Part shown: piece after piece, positions 1-6,410 of the stretch
Layout: each line of letters opens with the position of its first letter
Position numbering within the stretch: position 1 is the stretch's first letter
NCBI GenBank assembly: GCA_003484685.1
Contig: DNBB01000050.1
Span: 1 to 14,508 of the forward strand
Direction: 5' to 3'
DNA length: 14,508 bases
DNA from: Candidatus Babelota bacterium
GTDB lineage: Bacteria; Babelota; Babeliae; Babelales; Babelaceae
The notes under the pieces: model-generated
Told to the model about the DNA's origin: nothing
Databases searched by the model: none
The model's input: only the letters and a program-made list of their open reading frames with translations
Translations under genes and position numbers: made by a program

Positions 1-235
1 TGAAAAACGATCCAGCGGTAGACAATCAGATAAAGGCTCAAATACAAGATCACATCTCCAATATTTTTGCGTACTGCATCTACTCAGATGAAAAGTTCGA
101 CACGATAACAGCAGACGATAAAGCGACGCTTAACAGTCAGGTAGCAGCTTTGCTTGATGGCGCCGCTGATACGATCGTACCCGAATTGATAAGCGACTAT
201 TTTAAAGTCCTCACCAAGCAGTCAGTCGTAAAAGA
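1..235 (+). repeat. Long direct repeat, copy 1 (234/235 identical)
   Basis: Bases 1-235 match 1960-2194 with a single mismatch (G at 99 versus C at 2058), then similarity drops abruptly at 236/2195. The left limit is unknown because the window begins inside it. The repeat is coding and in the same frame in both paralogues. It points to recent duplication or gene conversion. Confidence 0.95.
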
Positions 236-422
236 CTATACAAATGTTACAGTTGATGATACCTACATTGGTACTCCAGATCAGCTTCATTTTGAGATTA
301 CCCAGCAAAAACTTGCCAACAGTAGCTTTAAACCTTCGAGCAACAACAAAAATGAAGAAAATATGAAAAAGAACTTGGCAACAACCAACGGTCTGTTTGA
401 TGTTGAATTCGTTTTCCAATAA
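1..422 (+). CDS. C-terminal fragment of an ankyrin-family paralogue (5' end outside window)
   Basis: The reading frame is open from base 3 to the TAA at 420-422, so the gene begins upstream of the window. The ATG at 150 is internal and should not be taken as the start. The ~139 visible residues align end to end with the C-terminal domain of the complete ankyrin protein at 630-2369. The first ~78 residues are identical except one Asp/His change (codon at 99-101). The rest is clearly homologous but diverged, including the shared LANS-FKPSSNN block, the LATT motif and the ending FD-EFVF. The missing upstream part probably carries ankyrin-like repeats as in the neighbour, which is inference. No function is known for this C-terminal domain; I cannot assign it to a named family. 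A palindrome that could act as a terminator follows 14 bp after the stop. Confidence 0.85.
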   Translation, partial: KNDPAVDNQIKAQIQDHISNIFAYCIYSDEKFDTITADDKATLNSQVAALLDGAADTIVPELISDYFKVLTKQSVVKDYTNVTVDDTYIGTPDQLHFEITQQKLANSSFKPSSNNKNEENMKKNLATTNGLFDVEFVFQ

Positions 423-436
423 GTCAAAACAAAAGA

Positions 437-476
437 CTGGAGTACTAAATAAATCGCGATTTATTTAGTACTCCAG
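437..476. terminator. Perfect 40-bp palindrome, possible terminator hairpin
   Basis: The sequence is a perfect palindrome: a 17-nt arm (CTGGAGTACTAAATAAA), a self-complementary TCGCGA centre, and the exact reverse complement of the arm. It begins 14 bp after the stop of the upstream gene, so in RNA it would form a long hairpin at the 3' end of that transcript. There is no T-run downstream, so it is not a textbook intrinsic terminator. It could instead be an mRNA-stabilising hairpin, a cruciform or a binding site for a dimeric protein. Confidence 0.55.
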
Positions 477-554
477 AGCAGGATCCCGCTTTGAACTAGC
501 AACACAAAACCTATCAATGACGTACGCAAGCTTGTGAGTAAAAAACTTGCATAA

Positions 555-582
555 TTGACAAAATTAATCTTCGGTATATTTT
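555..582 (+). promoter_or_regulatory. Predicted sigma70-type promoter for the ankyrin gene
   Basis: A consensus -35 TTGACA (555-560) is followed after 16 bp by TATTTT (577-582), in a very AT-rich stretch, 48 bp before the ATG at 630. A TATATT (575-580) is an alternative -10 with shorter spacing. A ribosome binding site AAGGA (619-623) lies 6 nt before the ATG. This supports independent transcription of this gene after the palindrome at 437-476. Confidence 0.5.
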
Positions 583-629
583 TAAATAAAGGAAAAATAA
601 CAAGATTGAATTTAAAATAAGGATGCGAA

Positions 630-2369
630 ATGAGGCATAGAAAATTTTTCAACCTTGTCATAATCCTGCTAGCCGTAACTTCCGTGACTCAAATCCACTC
701 AGCACGTCCATCAACTTTGCCAAGGGTCCACGCAATACAACAGGGAAACACCCCTTTAAATGAAGTTTTACCTAGAGAACTAAAAGTTGAAGCCGATAAA
801 CTAGAAATAGATAAAATAAATAATCAAGGACAAGGTCTTATTGACTCTTTCAAGGATTTTACTCCAAAAAATACAAATACCCTTTCAAATACATTGGGAA
901 AGTTTGTTGAAGATCACCCTCTTATAACAAGGCTTTGTCTTTCTGTTGCCATATACATAACTCTAGATGCAGCCCTAAAAATAATTCCAACTGTTATTGG
1001 GGGTATGCGCCAAAAATACAAACAAGGCCAACTGTCTTCGCTCCATATTGCTGCTGGAAATAGATCCACCGAGATGGCCGAAAAAATATTACAATCATGC
1101 CCTAAAGAGAAGCTTTTTGATCTGCTTGCTACTAAGGATGGGTTCGGCGGCACAGCCCTGATTGTTGCGGCACACAATGGATCCACTGGGGTAGTCGAAA
1201 AAATATTACAATACTGCCCTAAAGATAAATTTTTTGAGCTGCTTACTACTAAAGATAACTTTGGTCGCACAGCCCTGATAGCTGCTGCAGATGGGTTTGA
1301 TCATCGCATAGTCCTGACAACTGCTGCTGAAAAGGATTCCGCTGGGGTAGTCGAAAAAATATTACAATCCTGCCCTCAAGACAAAATCTTTGAGCTGCTT
1401 GCTGCTGAGGATTGGCAGCAATTTACCGCGCTCCATTGTGCCGCCATATATACGCACAAAGATGTAATGAAAATTCTGATAGACGCATGCCCCACAAGCA
1501 AAAAGTTTGAATTGCTCACCAAGCAAAGCTACGTGGGCACCACCGCCCTTCATTGTGCAGCGCACCACGAAAACGCCGAAGAAGTAAAAACGCTATTAGA
1601 TTCATGTCCTCAAGACAAAGTTTTTGAATTGCTTTCTTGTAAAAACAAAGCTGGCGATACAGCCCTACATTATGCAAAAAAAAATGTAATAAAAGCCCTG
1701 ATAGACGCATGCCCCACAAGCAAAAAACTTGAATTGCTTTCCGCAAAAAACCCAAAAGAAGAGAAAACTGCCCTTGATTGTGCTGCGCATCAAGGAGATG
1801 TCGGTGCAACAAAAGCATTGCTCGAGGCGTATGAATCACTAGTTTTTTCTGCTTCAAAAAACAACAAAGAAGTACACATAGAAATACACAGAGACATGGC
1901 GCAAGAAGTATTTATGGCGCAAGAAGTATTTATGGCGCTAAAAACCTCTTACGAAAAGCTGAAAAACGATCCAGCGGTAGACAATCAGATAAAGGCTCAA
2001 ATACAAGATCACATCTCCAATATTTTTGCGTACTGCATCTACTCAGATGAAAAGTTCCACACGATAACAGCAGACGATAAAGCGACGCTTAACAGTCAGG
2101 TAGCAGCTTTGCTTGATGGCGCCGCTGATACGATCGTACCCGAATTGATAAGCGACTATTTTAAAGTCCTCACCAAGCAGTCAGTCGTAAAAGAATACAA
2201 AGAAGTTGATGCTATCTATTTCGGCACACCAGAACAACTTAGTTTTGATATAACCACTCAAAGACTTGCCAATAGTACTTTCAAACCTTCGAGCAACAAC
2301 GTTGAATATATGAAAAACAACTTGGCAACAACCAAAAAGCTATTTGATATAGAATTCGTTTTCGAATAA
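630..2369 (+). CDS. Sec-exported ankyrin-repeat protein
   Basis: A 579-residue protein. Residues 1-25 form a signal peptide (basic MRHRKFF, hydrophobic core, likely cleavage near HSA-RP). A second hydrophobic stretch at about 98-125 may be a membrane segment. Residues ~137-402 hold about seven ankyrin-like units, each starting with a TAL-h-AA type helix and most containing a CP..K.FELL module; units are about 36-40 residues, longer than the usual 33. One unit (~214-265) carries an extra insertion. A doubled MAQEVF follows at 423-434. Residues ~440-579 form a C-terminal domain shared with the partial gene at 1-422. Ankyrin repeats bind proteins, and in intracellular bacteria such proteins are often host-directed effectors; an export role here is inferred from the signal peptide. 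The start is supported by AAGGA 6 nt upstream. Its target is unknown. Confidence 0.85.
   Translation: MRHRKFFNLVIILLAVTSVTQIHSARPSTLPRVHAIQQGNTPLNEVLPRELKVEADKLEIDKINNQGQGLIDSFKDFTPKNTNTLSNTLGKFVEDHPLITRLCLSVAIYITLDAALKIIPTVIGGMRQKYKQGQLSSLHIAAGNRSTEMAEKILQSCPKEKLFDLLATKDGFGGTALIVAAHNGSTGVVEKILQYCPKDKFFELLTTKDNFGRTALIAAADGFDHRIVLTTAAEKDSAGVVEKILQSCPQDKIFELLAAEDWQQFTALHCAAIYTHKDVMKILIDACPTSKKFELLTKQSYVGTTALHCAAHHENAEEVKTLLDSCPQDKVFELLSCKNKAGDTALHYAKKNVIKALIDACPTSKKLELLSAKNPKEEKTALDCAAHQGDVGATKALLEAYESLVFSASKNNKEVHIEIHRDMAQEVFMAQEVFMALKTSYEKLKNDPAVDNQIKAQIQDHISNIFAYCIYSDEKFHTITADDKATLNSQVAALLDGAADTIVPELISDYFKVLTKQSVVKEYKEVDAIYFGTPEQLSFDITTQRLANSTFKPSSNNVEYMKNNLATTKKLFDIEFVFE
1186..1368 (+). repeat. 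27-nt perfect repeat within ankyrin units (1186-1212 and 1342-1368)
   Basis: A 27-nt stretch encoding the GVVEKILQ part of the repeat is identical at 1186-1212 and 1342-1368, with close similarity continuing downstream. Identity at the DNA level across ankyrin units suggests recent unit duplication or conversion. Confidence 0.8.
1476..1726 (+). repeat. 29-nt perfect repeat within ankyrin units (1476-1504 and 1698-1726)
   Basis: A 29-nt stretch encoding LIDACPTSKK is identical at 1476-1504 and 1698-1726, followed by near-identical sequence encoding ELL. A different unit type (SCPQDK-FELL) lies between, giving an alternating A-B-A arrangement of units. Confidence 0.8.
1896..1931 (+). repeat. 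18-bp tandem duplication (MAQEVF twice)
   Basis: ATGGCGCAAGAAGTATTT occurs twice back to back (1896-1913 and 1914-1931), and a third partial unit (ATGGCG) follows. It adds exactly six residues without changing frame. It sits in the linker between the ankyrin units and the C-terminal domain. Confidence 0.95.
1960..2194 (+). repeat. Long direct repeat, copy 2 (234/235 identical)
   Basis: Second copy of the 235-bp block at 1-235, lying inside the 3' part of the complete ankyrin gene. The remaining ~175 bp to the stop codon are related to the first copy only at a diverged level, with small in-frame indels. Confidence 0.95.
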
Positions 2370-2448
2370 ATCAAAAATAATCGAACGACTTCTTAATTTT
2401 GAGCTGACCTCAAGGCGCTATCCACCGGCGCTATAAGCTGGCACGACC

Positions 2449-2480
2449 TTGACAAACAATAGGCCACGCGCAAGTATAAG
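2449..2480 (+). promoter_or_regulatory. Possible promoter of the gsp operon
   Basis: TTGACA (2449-2454) and TATAAG (2475-2480) are good hexamers, but the spacer is 20 bp, longer than the optimal 17. If used, transcription would begin almost at the TTG codon at 2489, giving a leaderless or near-leaderless message, or favouring the ATG at 2528. The rest of the 119-bp gap (2370-2488) holds no clear terminator. Confidence 0.3.
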
Positions 2481-2488
2481 AAAAATGG

Positions 2489-3712
2489 TTGCACCCCTTA
2501 TACCTACGGAAGCTGGACAGAGCGGTTATGTATGCAACAGTACCGATGTGGATCTTAAATGGTCTCCTTTTTTTTACCTATCTTTTTTCCACAGCGCTCC
2601 TGTTTTTTGTACAGCCAAAAACACCTAAACGAATATCCATTCGAACCACAATGCAACAAACCGTACTTGATTCTACCCTTTCGCAGATCAATCCAACGCT
2701 CGTCTACGAAAACGATCTGTTTGGCACCTTTGTAAAACCAAAAATTGTCGAGCCCAAAGAAAAACCACGCGAGAAACTTATAGCGCCGCAACCGCCCGAA
2801 GAACAGACGCCCGATCCGCTTGTTCGCGAGCCGGCCAAATTTCTCCCCCCTCTTGAAATCAAACTCAAAGGCATTTTGCGCAACTCCAACGCGCTTTTTA
2901 CCCGGGCTATTGTCGAAGATTTAAAAACTAAAGAAGAAAAAATGCTCAAAGTTGGCGATCAAATTGAAGACGCCAATCTTATTAAGCTGGAAAAAAGCAA
3001 AGCTATCTTTGTACGATCAAATGGACAACAAGAGATCATATTCTTAACCGAAGAAGATGCGCAAAAAGATCCTATCTACGTTGGCGACAAAGTTTGGAGC
3101 CAAATCATCCGCCCCGCTGAAGGTCAATCAAACACGTTTGAAATCGAGACAATCGCCTTTATCGAAACCGTAAGCAATATCGCGCAACTGCTTGAAACAT
3201 TAGATATTACTACGGCCTTCTCTCAGGGTGAAAGCATTGGGTGCCGCGTTGGTAAGATCTATAAGCAATCCTTGGGTGAAGCACTTGGATTTAAGACGGG
3301 CGATGTTATTTCCAAAATTAACGACATTGAACCGAGAAGCACAAAAGAACGCCTTGCCATCTTCAACCAAATCAAAGAAAATGGCGACTCACAAGCCATT
3401 GTTGTTGCGGTATTGCGTAACGGCCAAACAATAAATCTTGCATATATTTGCCAACCAGAGCTTCTTGACGAAGAAGAACTTGAGGAAAAAGCTTCATACC
3501 AGATAGATCAAGAAAAAGCGGCCGCTAAAAAGACTCCTATGCAGACCTATCTTCCACAAAAAGCTCCCTATGAATCAAAACGAGATACTGCGCTGGCGAA
3601 AGAAATAATCGAGCAAACAACCGGTCCAAGTGATATCCCCCAGACATACCGAAGACAGACTCGTGATGCCATGCTAAACTTTGGAGGCAGAAAAGCCTTC
3701 TTACAGCGCTAG
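2489..3712 (+). CDS. gspC: Type II secretion system protein GspC (inner-membrane, PDZ)
   Basis: GspC links the inner-membrane platform to the secretin across the periplasm. In 407 residues: a basic N-terminus; a single membrane helix at ~16-42; an LFG motif (~77-79) typical of GspC; a homology-region domain at ~122-187 (LKGIL, VGD, NGQQEI pattern) that in the family binds the secretin N0 domain; and a PDZ domain at ~230-320 (ALGF-TGDVISKIND). After the PDZ domain comes an ~85-residue charged tail (325-407), longer than usual. The start is uncertain. The TTG at 2489 keeps positive residues before the helix but has a poor ribosome site; the ATG at 2528 would remove them. The preceding in-frame stop is at 2477-2479. 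First gene of a five-gene operon. Confidence 0.85.
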   Translation: MHPLYLRKLDRAVMYATVPMWILNGLLFFTYLFSTALLFFVQPKTPKRISIRTTMQQTVLDSTLSQINPTLVYENDLFGTFVKPKIVEPKEKPREKLIAPQPPEEQTPDPLVREPAKFLPPLEIKLKGILRNSNALFTRAIVEDLKTKEEKMLKVGDQIEDANLIKLEKSKAIFVRSNGQQEIIFLTEEDAQKDPIYVGDKVWSQIIRPAEGQSNTFEIETIAFIETVSNIAQLLETLDITTAFSQGESIGCRVGKIYKQSLGEALGFKTGDVISKINDIEPRSTKERLAIFNQIKENGDSQAIVVAVLRNGQTINLAYICQPELLDEEELEEKASYQIDQEKAAAKKTPMQTYLPQKAPYESKRDTALAKEIIEQTTGPSDIPQTYRRQTRDAMLNFGGRKAFLQR

Positions 3713-3715
3713 GAA
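3711..3715 (+). promoter_or_regulatory. Ribosome binding site deciding the GspD start
   Basis: AGGAA at 3711-3715 overlaps the gspC stop codon and lies 4 nt before the ATG at 3720. This favours 3720 over the in-frame upstream TTG at 3681, and the protein then starts with a proper signal peptide. Confidence 0.7.
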
Positions 3716-3719
3716 TTAT

Positions 3720-6410
3720 ATGGTTTGCAAACCGCGTCATTTCATACTCACAAGCGCCCTATTGTGCGCTTTCTCCTTTTTTTTGACTGCCCAAGATGCG
3801 CCTGCACCTAAACGCCCCTCACTCATTGAACAAGTTTCGCAAATCGCCGCAGAACGGGGTATCGAATCGCAAAAAAGTCTACAGCCAATAACATCACTCA
3901 CCAAAGAGATAAAAGAAAGCGAACCTGAAGAGGGTGAAGACGAGGAAACGCAAAAAATTTTGCCAACAGAACCTTCGAGAGTCGATTCAAACGAACAAGA
4001 AGAAGAATTAGACGAAGAAGATACCAGCAAAAAAGAACTCATTGCACCAACGGATGAACCATTATCACCGGTATTAAAACAACCTCGCCAAACAGAAGAA
4101 AAAGAAGTGCAGACCCCCGCTTGGCGAAAGACCTTTGAGCCAGAGCAACTAGAAAGCTCCCCCGATGTTACCATCTGGCGAGAGCGACCTAAAAATTTTG
4201 CAGAAAAAGCAGCATTTTCGCTTACGACATCAGCTGCGACGCAAGGGCTTAATCTTCAAAAGGAACCGCCGCATTTGGATCCTTGGAATTTTGGCAACCC
4301 AGATGAACTAGTCGAATTTAATTTTAAAGATGCTGAACTCCGCTCGATACTTACCTATATTCAAGACCAATACAATATTACCTTCATGCTTGACGAAATA
4401 CTCAATCCACTTCCTGCGCAGAGCAAGAAGATAGAAGGCATACGCCTTTCTTTTAAGACCGAAACACCTCTAAGCAAAAAGGACGCCTGGGGACTCTTTG
4501 TCACGTTCTTGAAAATGGCCGGATTTGCCATCGTTCCAACCAACATTGAACGCTTATACCGTGTTACCACTCTCGACCAAAAAGCACCGTTTGGTGCAAC
4601 TAATAGTCCACTGCCAACCTTTATTGGCATCAATCCTGCCAAGCTTCCAAATGACGACACCCTCATTCGGTACGTTTATTTTGCTCGCAATACCAGCTTA
4701 GATGCCGTTAAAAATCTTTTTGACATGATGAAGAGTCAGACTTCGCCGCGCCTTATCATCTTCCCAGATATCCGCGCTGTGGTAATTACCGATCATGCAT
4801 ATAACATTAAAACAATGCTTGAGATTGTTGATGAACTCGACCATTCAACGGCGCCAGAAGTTATGGCCATTGTACGGCTCAATAATGGTGACGCTAACGA
4901 AATTGCAGCATTTTATAGTACCATCGTAAAAGAAGAAGAACAGGCTCAACGCGCACTTTCTACCCGCTTAATGGGCCCTCGAACCAACACCCTATCATAC
5001 CTGCCAACCGGCATACGCATTATTCCTGAGCCTCGAACCAATAGCCTTATCCTCCTTGGCTCCGAAACTGGAGTTAAAAAAGTACAAAACTTTATTACCG
5101 AAGTGCTCGACCGACCAAGTGATCTCCCATTTAAATTTACTAAGGTGTACCACCTTAAAAACATCGAAGCCGAAGCTGCAGCCGCAATCTTAAGTCGTGT
5201 CGTTAACTTTAAGCCCGGAAGCGATGCTGCACAAAGTGGTAGCGTACGCAGTGGTGATCAATACTTTGGCCCGATTAATATCGTTCCTGAGGCAAGCACT
5301 AACCAGCTCATAATTACCTGCTCCTATCCAGAATGGCTAAAACTCGAAGAGCTTTTACGAGAAATTGACGTTGAACAGCCCCAAGTCGCGCTCCGGGTTT
5401 TTATTGCCAACATAGACGTTTCCAAAGCAAAAGAACTTGGCACCCAGCTTCGCAACAGCAAACCAATGATGGATGGCCTTCTTGGTAATATCAGCTTCCA
5501 AACATCCGGCCTACGTGATAAACCAATTGTCGAAAACACTGCAACGGGCACGCCTGGTGCAATGCGCCTCTTGGGAGACCTCGTCAACCTAGCTGTAGGT
5601 GCCCCCGTTGGTTCAACATACCTGACCCTTGGTAACGACGCGTGGGGCGTTTTTCTCCTGCTTCAAATGCTCGAAGAATATACCAGCGCAAGCATCACTC
5701 AAACACCGTTTGTTATGGTAACCAACAATTACCGCGCTTCAATTTCTCTTGGGGAAAAACGTAGTGTCATTAGCCAGTACATCTACGACTCATCCGGCAC
5801 CCGCCGCACAACATACAAGGATGATGACGCAAATTTAAGTATCGAGATTACTCCACGCATCAGTTATGAAGGATATATCACGCTTAATATTAAGGTACAT
5901 GACGATCAGTTCACCGGTGCGGTAGACAGTGGCGATAAAAATAAGAAAGAAGTCATTACCACGCTAACCGTGGCTAACAAAGAAACTGCCGTTCTAGGCG
6001 GCTTTCTGCAAGACACCGAAAATGAACACGAGTACCATAGTAACCCGCTCAGTAAGATTCCGCTGGTCGGCTGGCTCTTTGGCAAAGTACGCGCACAATC
6101 TCTGAGCAAATCAAGCCTGCTGATCTTTATCACACCCGAAGTCATTCCACCGTCAAGCTCAGCTGAAAGCAAGAAATTTACCCAGGCACACATCGAAGAT
6201 CTCCAAAAGACATTGAACCTATCAAAAAGCAAAAGCTCCCTTATGGACCCAATTCATCGTTGGATGTTTGAGAGTGAAAAACGAGATGCATCGACCACAA
6301 TCAAAGAGTTCCTCGAAAAAGAAAATCGCTACATTTATCCTAACCAAAAGCAGGCAAAAAAACGTCAAGAAACTTGGCAAAACAGCAAACCCTTAGGGTC
6401 TTTCTTATGA
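3720..6410 (+). CDS. gspD: Type II secretion system secretin GspD (first copy)
   Basis: Outer-membrane channel subunit, 896 residues from the ATG at 3720. Residues 1-24 are a signal peptide. A long low-complexity acidic and proline-containing stretch (~25-190) precedes the folded part. Then come N0 (~198-285), N1 (~312-376), N2 (~380-465, with RIIPEPRTNSLILLG), N3 (~473-550) and the secretin C-domain (~554-812). The C-domain carries the VLGGF motif at ~758-762 and the IPLVGWLFG motif at ~780-788, which is slightly degenerate before the IP. A ~85-residue C-terminal tail follows. The gene lies 7 bp after gspC and overlaps gspL by 4 bp (ATGA). A PilQ-type pilus secretin is the main alternative, but the GspC and GspL/M neighbours favour GspD. 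Confidence 0.9.
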   Translation: MVCKPRHFILTSALLCAFSFFLTAQDAPAPKRPSLIEQVSQIAAERGIESQKSLQPITSLTKEIKESEPEEGEDEETQKILPTEPSRVDSNEQEEELDEEDTSKKELIAPTDEPLSPVLKQPRQTEEKEVQTPAWRKTFEPEQLESSPDVTIWRERPKNFAEKAAFSLTTSAATQGLNLQKEPPHLDPWNFGNPDELVEFNFKDAELRSILTYIQDQYNITFMLDEILNPLPAQSKKIEGIRLSFKTETPLSKKDAWGLFVTFLKMAGFAIVPTNIERLYRVTTLDQKAPFGATNSPLPTFIGINPAKLPNDDTLIRYVYFARNTSLDAVKNLFDMMKSQTSPRLIIFPDIRAVVITDHAYNIKTMLEIVDELDHSTAPEVMAIVRLNNGDANEIAAFYSTIVKEEEQAQRALSTRLMGPRTNTLSYLPTGIRIIPEPRTNSLILLGSETGVKKVQNFITEVLDRPSDLPFKFTKVYHLKNIEAEAAAAILSRVVNFKPGSDAAQSGSVRSGDQYFGPINIVPEASTNQLIITCSYPEWLKLEELLREIDVEQPQVALRVFIANIDVSKAKELGTQLRNSKPMMDGLLGNISFQTSGLRDKPIVENTATGTPGAMRLLGDLVNLAVGAPVGSTYLTLGNDAWGVFLLLQMLEEYTSASITQTPFVMVTNNYRASISLGEKRSVISQYIYDSSGTRRTTYKDDDANLSIEITPRISYEGYITLNIKVHDDQFTGAVDSGDKNKKEVITTLTVANKETAVLGGFLQDTENEHEYHSNPLSKIPLVGWLFGKVRAQSLSKSSLLIFITPEVIPPSSSAESKKFTQAHIEDLQKTLNLSKSKSSLMDPIHRWMFESEKRDASTTIKEFLEKENRYIYPNQKQAKKRQETWQNSKPLGSFL

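Noticed and set aside
150..422. Separate 90-residue gene starting at the ATG at 150
   Set aside because: The same frame is open back to the window edge and matches the paralogue upstream of that Met, so it is the tail of a longer gene.
477..629. Small RNA or tRNA gene between the ankyrin genes
   Set aside because: No cloverleaf or other conserved RNA fold was seen; the region is explained by a promoter and ribosome site.
1..2369. Repeats as part of a CRISPR array or insertion sequence
   Set aside because: The repeats are coding, in frame and lack regular spacers, terminal inverted repeats or a transposase.
3681..3719. TTG start of the first secretin at 3681
   Set aside because: The ATG at 3720 has AGGAA just upstream and gives a normal signal peptide; the longer form would put charged residues and overlap gspC.
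3737..4174. Minus-strand open frame of 145 codons
   Set aside because: It is opposite the acidic region of the secretin gene, is low-complexity Ser/Gly-rich and has no recognisable features; it is a shadow of the coding strand.
6374..6406. TTG start of GspL at 6374
   Set aside because: The ATG at 6407 forms the typical ATGA overlap with gspD, with AGGG upstream, and matches the next junction in the operon.
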